Assembly: GCA_043777595.1 (NCBI GenBank)
Contig: JAYWHT010000044.1
Span: 62,001-126,000 of the forward strand
Origin: JAYVJH01 sp043777595
Lineage (GTDB): Bacteria; Bacteroidota; Bacteroidia; Cytophagales; Spirosomataceae
Reading direction: 5' to 3'
Length of the DNA: 64,000 bases
This document shows, in pieces, positions 1 to 8,303 of the stretch. Position 1 is the stretch's first letter. Each line of letters opens with the position of its first letter. The notes under the pieces were generated by a model. That model worked only from the letters and a program-made list of their open reading frames with translations, had not been told where the DNA came from and searched no databases. A program made the position numbers and the translations under genes.

Positions 1-2
1 CG

Positions 3-152
3 GGCGGAGTGGTGTCTTTGGACGGTAAGCAATTATTAAGGGAAATCAAGATTACAGAACTCTCTGACTACGAAGCATTTGGAAGAAACGTGGCACAGAC
101 TTTAAGCGAAAAAGGTGCAAAACAAATTTTAGCAGATATTAAGAAAGGCTAA
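3..152 (+). CDS. hemC: Hydroxymethylbilane synthase, C-terminal end (partial)
   Basis: The open frame entering from the left edge encodes the last 49 residues of a protein ending in a TAA stop. The segment has the layout of the third domain of porphobilinogen deaminase: 'GGVVSLDG' followed by a helix with 'YEAFGRNVAQ' and a final 'GAKQILADIKKG'. The family polymerises four porphobilinogens into hydroxymethylbilane in the cytosol for haem synthesis. The catalytic domains and the cofactor cysteine lie outside the window, so the call rests on the C-terminal domain only. hemD, the next pathway step, is in this window at 28166 but is not adjacent. Confidence 0.7.
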   Translation, partial: GGVVSLDGKQLLREIKITELSDYEAFGRNVAQTLSEKGAKQILADIKKG

Positions 153-245
153 CCTGATATTTTAGATGCTTCTGTCTCAGTATGGCAAAATAGCCGAATT
201 TGAGTATTTCTGTGTATTATTGTGATACATTTTATTTTTAAAGAT

Positions 246-458
246 ATGAAAGAAATATTTTTTATTGTTGAAGAAGATCAAGAAAGTGGTTACACGGCAA
301 GGGCGGTAGGTCAGTCTATTTTTACAGAGGCAGAAACTATACCAGAACTTAAAATAAATATCAAAGAAGTATTAGAATGTCATTTTGAAAATACTACTGA
401 TATGCCTCAAATAGCTCATTTACACTTTGTTAAAGACGAAATTTTAGCACTTGTTTAA
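246..458 (+). CDS. HicB-type antitoxin-like small protein
   Basis: A 70-residue protein beginning 'MKEIFFIVEEDQESGYTARA' and continuing with 'SIFTEAETIPELK', the single partial RNase-H-like fold of HicB antitoxins (a family often mislabelled as a dehydrogenase subunit). It should neutralise a HicA mRNA interferase. A start at 222 adds eight residues, but the ATG at 246 gives the N-terminus typical of the family. Nine bases downstream, an ATG opens with the HicA-like hexapeptide MRIPRD, but that frame does not continue as HicA, so the antitoxin appears to be an orphan. It lacks the extra DNA-binding domain of longer HicB proteins. Confidence 0.7.
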   Translation: MKEIFFIVEEDQESGYTARAVGQSIFTEAETIPELKINIKEVLECHFENTTDMPQIAHLHFVKDEILALV

Positions 459-466
459 AGTTCGCA

Positions 467-484
467 ATGAGAATACCAAGAGAT
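467..484 (+). pseudogene. Stump of hicA toxin gene
   Basis: An ATG nine bases after the HicB-like stop encodes MRIPRD, the characteristic first residues of HicA toxins in this arrangement. After that the frame loses any likeness to HicA (no GSH catalytic region) and runs into a short repeat at 518-538. I infer that almost the whole toxin gene was deleted. The evidence is six residues plus the position expected for the toxin, so the call is tentative. Confidence 0.4.
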
Positions 485-517
485 AAATGGCCTATTATTG
501 AGGAATTACAAATACCC

Positions 518-538
518 ACATCTCACATCTCGCATCTA
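518..538 (+). repeat. Short dispersed repeat, copy 1
   Basis: A 21-base stretch made of 'acatct/cgcatct' units is identical to 40968-40988. It lies exactly where the hicA stump ends and just before the GH106-like gene. A looser relative ('catcttgcat...catacatc') is found near 57411. The identity of the two copies is seen directly; a mobile origin is inference. Confidence 0.6.
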
Positions 539-546
539 CTTAATTC

Positions 547-3033
547 ATGCGCCTCCTTACCTTTATCTTCGCTTTTCTTGTCCTTCAAACAAGTATATTA
601 GCCCAAAAAACTATTGATACCACCAAACCGTGGGCGTATTGGTGGTGGTTGGGTAGTGCAGTTAGCAAAGAAGGTATTAGTCAAAATCTACAAGAATATG
701 CCGCAGCAGGCTTTGGTGGGCTGCACGTTATTCCTATTTATGGTGTCAAAAATAACCAACAAAACAACATACCGTTTTTGAGCGACAACTGGCTCGCCAT
801 GCTCACCCATACGCTCACAGAAGCACGGCGGTTGGGCCTTGGTATTGACATGAGCCTCGGCACGGGCTGGCCGTATGGTGGTAGCCACGTAACGCCAGCA
901 GATGCCGCTAAGTCATTTCAGATTATGGCAAAAGACAGTGTTTTTCGGTTAGAAATCTTACCTACCAATCAAAAAGTAAAACGTGCCGCACCAGGTGGCG
1001 AGGGTTTGGTATTAGACCATTTTAGTAAGTCAGCACTCGACAATTATCTCAAACCGTTTGAGGCTGTTTTTGAGTCTGGCAAATATCCTGTTAGGGCTTT
1101 TTATAATGATTCTTACGAGGTATATGGCGCAAACTGGACGACTGATTTCTTGGCTGAATTTAAAAATAGACGAGGGTATGACTTAGAAAAACATTTGTCG
1201 GTATTGTCAAAAACAGAAGCCGAAACCGATATTGAAAGACGCATCTGGGGCGACTATAACGCCACAATTTCAGATTTGTTATTAGACAATTTTACAAAAC
1301 CTTGGTCGGCTTGGATTAGAACTCTCGGCAAAATATCCAGAAACGAAGCCCACGGCTCGCCAGCCAATATCTTGGACTTGTATGCCGCCGCCGATATTCC
1401 CGAAACTGAATATTTTGGTAGCAAGTCGTTTGATATTCCCTACCACCGCCTCGACCCCGACTATGAAGAAAACCGCTTCGGTACGCCCAGTACGTTAATT
1501 CTTAAATTTGCATCGTCGGCAGCGCACGTTACTGGTAAGCGGTTGGTGTCGTCCGAAACTGCTACTTGGTTGGGCAATCATTTCAAGGTGTCGTTGTCGC
1601 AAATCAAGCCTATAATTGACGAGTCTTTTGTGGCTGGGGTCAATCATGTTTTTTATCATGGCATCACTTACTCACCGCCCAATGAGCCGTACCCAAGTTG
1701 GTTGTTTTATGCTTCTACGAATTTCAATCAGCAAAGTCATTTTTGGAAAACACTACCACTTCTGAATAGCTATGTAGCTCGTTGTCAAGCACTTTTGCAA
1801 AAATCAACGTCCGACAATGACGTATTACTCTACTTCCCGATTAACGATTTGTGGCACTCGGCTGGGGGCAAACAACACATCAAACTATTGGACGTACACG
1901 CCAATGCCAAGGACTGGCTTTTTGGTACGCCCTTCGGCAAAATAGCCCAACAGCTACAAGATTGGGGCGTGGGCTTTGACTATATTTCTGATTTGCAATT
2001 AGCCAAAAATAATACAACTAAAATCATCATCGTTCCTCCGTCTGAATATTTGCCGCTCCAAACAGTTCAGATTTTAGATGATTTTAGAAAAAAAGGTGTT
2101 CAAATTTATTTTATTGACAAACTCCCCAACAAAGTAAACGGCTTTGGTAATTGGCAAAGCCGACAGCGGCAATTTGAGCAAATCGTTGGCTCATTTTTGG
2201 TTATTGATTCTAAAAAATTAAAAGAAAAACTACAATCTAAGATAGAGCCAATGGCTGACTTAGGGTTGAGTTTTATCCGTAAAAAAAACAAACTCGGTAC
2301 GCTCTATTTTATCGTCAATCAACATCAAAAATTTAGCGCAGGAACGATTCAACTTAACACCAAAGCCCAAGCCATTCAAGTTTTTGACCCACTACACGAG
2401 CGCAAAGGATTTGTTGATTTTAGAAAAACAAAAAACAATAGGATTGAATTTTCACTTAATTTGCAAGCTGGTGAAAGTGTTTTTGTACAGATTTTTGATA
2501 AAATGCAGTCAAAAAAAATTAGGATAAAAATTATTGAAAATCAAATAGACACGCTCAAAAAAAGCTGGTCTGTAACGTTTGTGGAGGGGCAACCGTTTTT
2601 GCCAAAACCGTACCAAACCAATACGCTACAATCGTGGACAAACTCAGCAGACTCTGCCACTCATTATTTTGGTGGGACGGCTCGCTACTCAACAATTTTT
2701 GAATATCAGCCAAATGCCAAAATGGCTTGGCTCGGTTTGGGTAACGTCCGAGAAACAGCCAAAGTCTGGCTCAATGATCAGTACGTTGGTACGGCTTGGT
2801 GCTTGCCATTTAGATTGCCGATTGCCCCTAAACTCTTGAAAACCATAAATAAACTCGACATTGAGGTAACTAATTTATCGGCCAACCGAATGAGGTTTTT
2901 AGACAAAACAGGTGTAAACTGGAAAAAGTTTGAGGACATAAATATTGTGGACATTCAATATAAACCATTTGATGCCTCCAAATGGTTGCCCGAAACGTCG
3001 GGGTTGTTGGGGCCTGTTACTATTTCAAAATAA
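547..3033 (+). CDS. Secreted GH106-like glycoside hydrolase (alpha-L-rhamnosidase type)
   Basis: An 828-residue protein with a signal peptide (residues 1-19, ending LAQ). The N-terminal barrel region carries 'PWAYWWWLGSAVSKEGI', 'GFGGLHVIPIYGVK' and 'LGLGIDMSLGTGWPYGG', the pattern of family GH106, whose known members release alpha-L-rhamnose from plant pectins. A C-terminal beta-sandwich includes 'AWLGLGNVRETAKVWLNDQY', like a galactose-binding-type module. It is shorter than many GH106 enzymes (often about 1000 residues), so accessory domains may be missing. It is probably exported to the periplasm or cell surface. The next gene (DUF481) follows after 12 bp and may be cotranscribed. Substrate is inferred from family only. 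Confidence 0.82.
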   Translation: MRLLTFIFAFLVLQTSILAQKTIDTTKPWAYWWWLGSAVSKEGISQNLQEYAAAGFGGLHVIPIYGVKNNQQNNIPFLSDNWLAMLTHTLTEARRLGLGIDMSLGTGWPYGGSHVTPADAAKSFQIMAKDSVFRLEILPTNQKVKRAAPGGEGLVLDHFSKSALDNYLKPFEAVFESGKYPVRAFYNDSYEVYGANWTTDFLAEFKNRRGYDLEKHLSVLSKTEAETDIERRIWGDYNATISDLLLDNFTKPWSAWIRTLGKISRNEAHGSPANILDLYAAADIPETEYFGSKSFDIPYHRLDPDYEENRFGTPSTLILKFASSAAHVTGKRLVSSETATWLGNHFKVSLSQIKPIIDESFVAGVNHVFYHGITYSPPNEPYPSWLFYASTNFNQQSHFWKTLPLLNSYVARCQALLQKSTSDNDVLLYFPINDLWHSAGGKQHIKLLDVHANAKDWLFGTPFGKIAQQLQDWGVGFDYISDLQLAKNNTTKIIIVPPSEYLPLQTVQILDDFRKKGVQIYFIDKLPNKVNGFGNWQSRQRQFEQIVGSFLVIDSKKLKEKLQSKIEPMADLGLSFIRKKNKLGTLYFIVNQHQKFSAGTIQLNTKAQAIQVFDPLHERKGFVDFRKTKNNRIEFSLNLQAGESVFVQIFDKMQSKKIRIKIIENQIDTLKKSWSVTFVEGQPFLPKPYQTNTLQSWTNSADSATHYFGGTARYSTIFEYQPNAKMAWLGLGNVRETAKVWLNDQYVGTAWCLPFRLPIAPKLLKTINKLDIEVTNLSANRMRFLDKTGVNWKKFEDINIVDIQYKPFDASKWLPETSGLLGPVTISK

Positions 3034-3045
3034 TTTGTTAAGACC

Positions 3046-3864
3046 GTGCGTAAATATTTGTGTGCTTTATTGTTGGCCGCTTGCTGCCTAACAAGCTATG
3101 GCCAACAGTCAGAGAATGACTCATTACAAAACAACAACGCTCAAAGCGACTCAACTCAAAGCGACGACCAAGATCCTGACTTTTTGGTGGCAGACACTGA
3201 CCAAGATTCAGCCCATAAATTTCGTGTAAGAGCATCGCTTGATGGCATGGCCTCGACTGGTAACATTGAGCGAGTATTGTTGCAGTTTGCTTCTGGCTTT
3301 GACTGGAAAACAGCTCGATTTTTGAAACTATCCAGTAGCCCGTCTTTTGTTTATGGTCAGCAAAATAAGCTGCTTTATGAGCGAGAACTATTTGCTGACC
3401 TGCGTGCTACGATTGGTTATCAAAAACCTTTTTATGGACTGGCTCTCGTGTCGTGGGAACGCAGTAATTTGCGACAAATCAATAATCGTTGGGTACAAGC
3501 GGCTGGTGTAGGCTATAAAGTTATTCAACGTAAGCAGGCTTTTTTGTCAATCACTAATTTGATTTTGCACGAGACCACCGATTACTTAGAGCGTACAGAT
3601 ATAGATTTGTGGCGAAACTCGACACGGCTTTTGGGTGAGTTTGTGCTGGGCAGCAAGGTAGTATCTCGAATGGTCGTGATGTACCAGCCGTCTATTTCAC
3701 AAAAAAATAATGTACGTTGGAGTGGCACATTTTCGGTACAATACCAGCTCAATAAATCGCTGAGTTTGCGTACCAAGTTTGAAAACACCTACGAAAGTTA
3801 TGTGGTAAGCGACCGCCAAAATAATGATTTTAGATGGACAATGGGCATTGCTTACGAGTTGTAG
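3046..3864 (+). CDS. DUF481 family outer-membrane beta-barrel protein
   Basis: A 272-residue protein with a signal peptide 'MRKYLCALLLAACCLTSYGQ' read from a GTG start; no in-frame ATG occurs before the mature domain, so GTG is the supported start. After a Gln/Asp/Ser-rich linker (residues 20-55) comes an alternating-strand domain ('RASLDGMASTGNIERVLLQF', 'LKLSSSPSFVYGQQNK', 'GLALVSWERSNLRQINNRW') that fits DUF481 (YdiY-like) barrels. It ends with a strand 'RWTMGIAYEL'. Function is unknown; in related proteins a role in salt or envelope stress has been suggested. It follows the hydrolase gene closely and converges on umuC. Confidence 0.75.
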   Translation: MRKYLCALLLAACCLTSYGQQSENDSLQNNNAQSDSTQSDDQDPDFLVADTDQDSAHKFRVRASLDGMASTGNIERVLLQFASGFDWKTARFLKLSSSPSFVYGQQNKLLYERELFADLRATIGYQKPFYGLALVSWERSNLRQINNRWVQAAGVGYKVIQRKQAFLSITNLILHETTDYLERTDIDLWRNSTRLLGEFVLGSKVVSRMVVMYQPSISQKNNVRWSGTFSVQYQLNKSLSLRTKFENTYESYVVSDRQNNDFRWTMGIAYEL

Positions 3865-3870
3865 CGGCCA

Positions 3871-5130
3871 TCAACAATGTATGACGATGATGTCCGATAG
3901 CTTAGTGGTGTATTTTGGCGATAGCCGTTGTTGTTTCATTTTCCAGAGTCGCTTCATGTCCTGAGATGCCAATCTGATTTTTTGCTGGCCATAGTTTTTG
4001 TTCAGTAAGTCCATGGCTTTCATGAGCGGTATGTGGCGCTCGTCTCGTTGTTCAAATAGCGTTGTTTGGTGTGCGTCTTCTTCTGTAAAATCTTGCACGA
4101 TAACCCCCGCTTTTTTGTATTGATAGCCTTTCTTAAAGATTTTTTCTAAGGCCATATTTGCAAACTTAGATAACTCAATACTGGAATTGGTCGCAAAAGG
4201 TAACTGCACAACGATATTTCGACTGTACTGTGGTAGGTCTTTTCTGTGCCTGTTTGTCTGAATAAAAACCATCAAGGAGTTACAACAAGTGTGTTGCTTT
4301 CGTAGTTTTTCGGCACAAAAAGCGGCAAAAGTCGTGATGCGCTCCTGTAATTGTTCCAGTTCTGTGTAGTTAGTCTCGAAAGAGCGTGTGGTAGCAATGT
4401 TTTTTTTGGTCTGTATTTCTTCCAAATCTAACGTCGGAATACCCTGCAAATCTTGTTTTAGTCTTAGTCCTACAATAGCCATATTTTGTTTTACCCAAGC
4501 ATCGTCAAGATTAACGAAGTCGTGTGCGGTCTTTATGTTTATTGCATTTAATTTTTTGGCGTGCTGTCTGCCAATACCCCAAATATCTTCAACTTTTAGC
4601 CATTTGAGTGCTTTGTTTTTTTTGTCCTCGCTATCTATGGCATATATACCGCTGGTCTGCTTTGGAAATTTTTTTGCAATACGATTGGCTACTTTGGCCA
4701 ATGCCTTGGTGGGTGCAAAGCCGATGCTTATCGGTATTCCAGTCCATTTTTGGACTTTGTGGCGTATCTCTGTTGCATATTTTTGCAAATCATAGTTTTC
4801 AAAACCAGTTAATTTCAAAAATGCCTCATCGATACTATAAATCTCAATATCGGGGCTGTAGTCGCTCAAAATGGTCATTACTCGCTGGCTCATGTCGCCA
4901 TACAATGCAAAATTTGCCGAAAAGACATTGACATTGTGGAGTTCAAATAATTTTTGGTACTCAAACACTGCCGCTCCCATCGGAACACCGAGCGTTTTGG
5001 CTTCGTTGCTTCGAGCAATAACACACCCATCGTTGTTGGACAGCACAACGACAGGCTTCCCCTCCAAGTCTGGTCTAAAAACCCGCTCGCAAGAGGCATA
5101 AAAGTTATTGCAATCTATTAAAGCAAACAT
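3871..5130 (-). CDS. umuC: DNA polymerase V catalytic subunit UmuC
   Basis: A 419-residue Y-family polymerase. The palm starts 'MFALIDCNNFYASCERVF' with the metal-binding Asp; later come 'YSIDEAFLKLTG' with the second catalytic Asp-Glu pair and 'GIPISIGFAPTKALAKVAN'. The C-terminal little-finger domain is full length. The start at 5130 is chosen because its ATG shares one base with the umuD stop (TGATG), a translational-coupling overlap; an upstream extension would reach into umuD. The product copies past lesions after the SOS response, in complex with processed UmuD. Downstream it converges on the DUF481 gene. Confidence 0.95.
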   Translation of the reverse strand: MFALIDCNNFYASCERVFRPDLEGKPVVVLSNNDGCVIARSNEAKTLGVPMGAAVFEYQKLFELHNVNVFSANFALYGDMSQRVMTILSDYSPDIEIYSIDEAFLKLTGFENYDLQKYATEIRHKVQKWTGIPISIGFAPTKALAKVANRIAKKFPKQTSGIYAIDSEDKKNKALKWLKVEDIWGIGRQHAKKLNAINIKTAHDFVNLDDAWVKQNMAIVGLRLKQDLQGIPTLDLEEIQTKKNIATTRSFETNYTELEQLQERITTFAAFCAEKLRKQHTCCNSLMVFIQTNRHRKDLPQYSRNIVVQLPFATNSSIELSKFANMALEKIFKKGYQYKKAGVIVQDFTEEDAHQTTLFEQRDERHIPLMKAMDLLNKNYGQQKIRLASQDMKRLWKMKQQRLSPKYTTKLSDIIVIHC

Positions 5131-5582
5131 CAGAGGGGCTTTTTGATTATGTACGTAACAATACCCCAAATCTGAATATTGTTATGTTCTTCGATTTTTA
5201 TTGGTTTAAATTTTTCATTTTCGGGCATTAACCAAACGGCTTTTCCCTCAATTTTAATTCTTTTGAGTGTAAATTCTCCATCAAGATAACAAACAGCGAT
5301 TTTACTATCTGCGGGTTCTATACTTTTATCAATAACCAACAAATCACCACTGTTAATGCCCGCATCACGCATAGATTCGCCTTGTACCCGCCCGTAAAAA
5401 GTAGCTGAAGGGTGTTCAATCAAATGTCTATTAAGGTCGATTTCAATATCTACAAAGTCCAAAGCAGGCGAAGGAAACCCCGCACTGATACTAAACGGAA
5501 ACAAGGGTATGTCGAGTATGGTTTCTGTGTTTGCAGAAAAAATTTCTAATACAGGGCTGCTATGTAGTTTTAATAATGACAT
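5130..5582 (-). CDS. umuD: UmuD, self-cleaving subunit of polymerase V
   Basis: A 150-residue S24-family serine protease. The autocleavage site is Ala34-Gly35 in 'SISAGFPSPA'; the nucleophile is Ser70 in 'VQGESMRDAGI' and the general base Lys107 in 'FTLKRI'. RecA filaments trigger cleavage in this family, converting UmuD to the form that binds UmuC. It is the first gene of a two-gene operon with umuC. No E. coli-like LexA box was recognised upstream, as expected for Bacteroidota, so SOS control is assumed from the family and not seen. Confidence 0.95.
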   Translation of the reverse strand: MSLLKLHSSPVLEIFSANTETILDIPLFPFSISAGFPSPALDFVDIEIDLNRHLIEHPSATFYGRVQGESMRDAGINSGDLLVIDKSIEPADSKIAVCYLDGEFTLKRIKIEGKAVWLMPENEKFKPIKIEEHNNIQIWGIVTYIIKKPL

Positions 5583-5667
5583 TGTTGTTTGTTAAAATGA
5601 CCAAAAAGCCAGCAACTGAATTATTGAATAAATAAGCGAGGCAGGCAAGTAATAATTGATTGAGAAA

Positions 5668-5675
5668 CAAATATA
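5668..5675 (-). promoter_or_regulatory. -7 promoter element of umuDC
   Basis: Reading the minus strand gives TATATTTG, a perfect match to the Bacteroidota -7 consensus TAnnTTTG, 85 bp before the umuD start. No clear -33 TTTG was found at the usual distance, so the promoter may depend on an activator or be weak. Confidence 0.45.
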
Positions 5676-5880
5676 AAACAATTTTATGCCGTTACCGATT
5701 AGTTAGGTACAGACCACATAAATTTCTTGTGAGATTAGTTTATTTTTAAAAATATAAAATGCCTTCTGGTAAATTATCAACTACCAAAAACAGATTATGG
5801 TATGTATATCTTAACTAAATTACAACTATTCATAGTCTGTATTTGTCTTTTTGTTTAGTCTTTATTTTAACAACTATCCG

Positions 5881-5888
5881 TATCTTTG
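5881..5888 (+). promoter_or_regulatory. -7 promoter element of the 2Fe-2S reductase gene
   Basis: TATCTTTG matches TAnnTTTG and lies 23 bases before the ATG at 5912. The context 'TATCTTTGTACTCAAA' is almost the same as the elements before 30414 and 53607 ('TATTTTTGTACTCAA', 'TATTTTTGTACCCAA'), which suggests a shared extended promoter form. Confidence 0.55.
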
Positions 5889-5911
5889 TACTCAAAAAAC
5901 AAATCTATTAA

Positions 5912-6976
5912 ATGTCTATTAAATATTACCATCTCAAAGTAAAAGAAGTTGTGCGTGAAACCCCCGAAACCATTACGATAGCGTTTTGGCACCCACTCAA
6001 CGAAATGATAAAATACAAAGCAGGGCAGTTTTTGACGTTAATTCCTGTGATTGATGGCCAAAAAGTACGGCGGTCGTACTCTATGAGTAGCTCGCCACAT
6101 ACTGATACGGCACCTGCTATTAGCATCAAACGAGTAGTGGGAGGTTTGGTGTCTAACTGGCTGAACGACAACATAAAAGAAGGCGATTTTATCGAAATCA
6201 TGGAACCGATGGGGCATTTTGTGGTTGAGCCAGATGCCCGAAATAGCCGTACCATAGTGCTGATTGGTGCAGGAAGTGGCATTACGCCGCTGATGTCTAT
6301 TGCCAAGTCTGTTCTCAAAATAGAAGCCGAGAGTAAAGTTGTGGTATTGTACGGTAGTCGAGACCAGAATAATATTATTTTTAAAGATAAATTTGACCAA
6401 CTACAAGCCCAATTTGGCGAGCGATTGGTCCTCAAACATACCCTCAGCCAACCGCTCGACGGCTGGAACGGGCATACTGGCCGGCTAAACAAAACACAGA
6501 TTATTAGACTATTGGAAGAGGTAAAAGATGCCGACTTTGCCTCGGGGCAATATTACCTCTGTGGCCCAGACGACATGATGGAAGAAGCCAAGCGTGCATT
6601 GGCCATTCTGAACGTACCTACTGACAGTATCCACAAAGAGAGTTTTGTGTCGCACACGTCCGTTGGCGAAGTGTCTGAAACGGACGAAGATACCTCGCTC
6701 AAAGCCCAAGAAATTACGGTATTGTACGAAGGCTCTGAATATAAATTTGCCGTTGCGCCCCACCAAACTATTCTCGAAGCCGCTCTCGATTTAGACATTG
6801 ACCTGCCTTACTCGTGCCAAGCGGGTATGTGTACGGCCTGTTTGGGCAAATGTACGTCTGGCACAATTAAACTCGACGAAGAAGACGGCCTCACCGCCGC
6901 CGAACTCAAAGCGGGTTATATTCTGACTTGCGTAGCCCACCCCATCGGTGCAGATGTGGTGATTGAGATTGAGTAG
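5912..6976 (+). CDS. Flavin and 2Fe-2S dependent reductase (PaaE-like ferredoxin-NADP reductase family)
   Basis: A 354-residue three-domain protein. The FAD domain has 'RRSYSMSS' (flavin binding) near residue 50; the NAD(P) domain has 'GAGSGITPLMSIA'; the C-terminal plant-type ferredoxin domain carries four cluster cysteines in 'YSCQAGMCTACLGKC' and 'ILTCVAHP'. Such proteins pass electrons from NAD(P)H to an oxygenase or desaturase. PaaE of phenylacetate breakdown has this architecture, but no other paa gene is present here, so the partner is unknown. It is probably a single-gene unit with its own promoter. Confidence 0.9.
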   Translation: MSIKYYHLKVKEVVRETPETITIAFWHPLNEMIKYKAGQFLTLIPVIDGQKVRRSYSMSSSPHTDTAPAISIKRVVGGLVSNWLNDNIKEGDFIEIMEPMGHFVVEPDARNSRTIVLIGAGSGITPLMSIAKSVLKIEAESKVVVLYGSRDQNNIIFKDKFDQLQAQFGERLVLKHTLSQPLDGWNGHTGRLNKTQIIRLLEEVKDADFASGQYYLCGPDDMMEEAKRALAILNVPTDSIHKESFVSHTSVGEVSETDEDTSLKAQEITVLYEGSEYKFAVAPHQTILEAALDLDIDLPYSCQAGMCTACLGKCTSGTIKLDEEDGLTAAELKAGYILTCVAHPIGADVVIEIE

Positions 6977-6982
6977 CTTGAT

Positions 6983-7591
6983 TTATCTACCCTGTACCCG
7001 CTCAACCCAAGCATGAGCCACAAACAAAAAGCCTTTGCTGGTTTTTTGTTCGGTACATACTATTCGAGTACGGCGGGTCTCGCCTTTTAGATAAATTTTA
7101 TTATTAAATCTAAACAACTCACCTTTGGCTATGTCATTTACCGTCAGTAGGTTAGAGTTTACAGTAGGCTTGTCGATGGCTCTAAATGCCAGCATGAGCG
7201 GAATGTGCGATGATGACGATGCCCGTGGGTTTTTGGCGTAGTCTAATAGTGGTATGAGTACTGTTTCTGGAAAAACGTTTGGCTGCATGACGGGCAATAA
7301 TAAAGCCTGAAAGTGCGATTTCCAAGCTTTGCCGTGTGCAGATTGTCTGCGTTTGTAGCCACGATGTACTTCCAAATGAGCGATTTCGTGGAGATATGTT
7401 ACCAAAAAATTATAGGGATTGAGGTTGCCATTGACCGTAATTTTCTCACGCTTGCCCATTGCCCATCTAAAATCGCCGAGTTTAGAACTTCGGGCTTTGG
7501 TAACTATAAAGTCGAATTGCCAGCGTTGCCAAAGTTCAAAACAATAGGCTACTGCATCGGCAGGCACATGACGGTCTAAGATTTCTTTCAT
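6983..7591 (-). CDS. SprT-like zinc metalloprotein
   Basis: A 202-residue protein with 'YLHEIAHLEVHRGYKRRQSA', a HExxH zinc site near residue 68 followed by the His-rich segment typical of SprT/Spartan-like domains ('AHGKAWKSHF'). The start at 7591 is favoured over upstream frames because a perfect TAnnTTTG element ends exactly four bases before it, implying a leaderless message. Eukaryotic Spartan digests DNA-protein crosslinks; the bacterial role is unproven. The C-terminal half has no clear Zn-finger but ends in a small basic beta-rich tail. It is divergent from the sigma factor gene. Confidence 0.85.
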   Translation of the reverse strand: MKEILDRHVPADAVAYCFELWQRWQFDFIVTKARSSKLGDFRWAMGKREKITVNGNLNPYNFLVTYLHEIAHLEVHRGYKRRQSAHGKAWKSHFQALLLPVMQPNVFPETVLIPLLDYAKNPRASSSSHIPLMLAFRAIDKPTVNSNLLTVNDIAKGELFRFNNKIYLKGETRRTRIVCTEQKTSKGFLFVAHAWVERVQGR

Positions 7592-7595
7592 TGAG

Positions 7596-7603
7596 CAAAT
7601 ATA
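7596..7603 (-). promoter_or_regulatory. -7 element four bases from the SprT-like start codon
   Basis: The minus strand reads TATATTTG-CTCA-ATG. The consensus element is so close to the start codon that transcription would begin at or next to the ATG, giving a leaderless mRNA. The same spacing recurs before the genes at 17175, 59227 and 60813. Confidence 0.55.
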
Positions 7604-7641
7604 ATGGTATTGAAAAAAAAACGTCTTATTTTGTGCCAATA

Positions 7642-8226
7642 ATGACAAAACTACCTTTTGATACTGACCAAGAATTATTGACTGACATTGCCAACGGCGA
7701 CGGTCGGGCTTTTGAAATATTATATCGGCGGTATTTTTCAAAATTATATGGCTCGGCCTATAAACGGCTTCAGAATAAAGAACAATCTGAAGAGGTTGTT
7801 CAAGAGTTGTTTGTTTCGCTGTGGGAACGCCGTAAAAATCTACCAATCGAAAACATCGAAAGCTACCTTTATACTTCTGTCAAATACCTTGTCTTGGCCC
7901 AGTTCAAAAGTAATAATCATTTGCAAAAATATATCGCTACAATTTCTCAAAATGAAAATGGAGGTAATTTTACAGAAGAAACTGTGGTTTTTAACGAGCT
8001 AAATGCCGCCTATCAGCAAGCCCTACTGACGATTCCTGAACGCTGCCGTGAAGTTTTTTTATTGAAACGAAGTGGGCTTTCCCAAAAAGCCATCTCAGAA
8101 AAATTGGATATTTCAGAAAAAACAGTCGAAAATCAAATATCCAAAGCCCTCAAAATATTACGAAACAGTTTGACAAACTACACCACTTTGAGTACTGTAA
8201 TATTGACTTTGTTTTTTGGGGAGTAG
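7642..8226 (+). CDS. ECF RNA polymerase sigma factor (FecI/RpoE-like)
   Basis: A 194-residue ECF sigma factor. Region 2 is 'RAFEILYRRYFSKLYGSAYK' with 'EEVVQELFVSLWERR'; region 4 is 'IPERCREVFLLKRSGLSQKA' and 'LDISEKTVENQISKAL', a helix-turn-helix that reads the -35 site. The ATG at 7642 gives a normal N-terminus; the frame extends to a TTG at 7591, but that would overlap the divergent SprT-like start. Followed by a FecR anti-sigma and an STN-containing TonB receptor, it fits a cell-surface signalling relay in which substrate binding outside releases the sigma factor. Confidence 0.93.
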   Translation: MTKLPFDTDQELLTDIANGDGRAFEILYRRYFSKLYGSAYKRLQNKEQSEEVVQELFVSLWERRKNLPIENIESYLYTSVKYLVLAQFKSNNHLQKYIATISQNENGGNFTEETVVFNELNAAYQQALLTIPERCREVFLLKRSGLSQKAISEKLDISEKTVENQISKALKILRNSLTNYTTLSTVILTLFFGE

Positions 8227-8303
8227 TGTATCCAAAAAAATATTTTTGCTGACATAGGGGATAGTCGCCACTCAATACACTTAGTCTTTGAAGCACTACA
8301 AAA

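Larger units (their letters stand above)
5583..5911. promoter_or_regulatory. Divergent umuD / reductase promoter region
   Basis: This 329-bp intergenic stretch separates two divergent operons. It contains a TAnnTTTG element on each strand, at 5668-5675 facing umuD and at 5881-5888 facing the reductase gene. The rest is AT-rich. I saw no RNA gene, no convincing terminator and no recognisable LexA operator. Binding sites for an SOS repressor would be expected near 5668. Confidence 0.5.

Noticed and set aside
5926..6492. 188-residue minus-strand frame
   Set aside because: It lies wholly opposite the 2Fe-2S reductase gene, which has clear motifs; low-complexity shadow.
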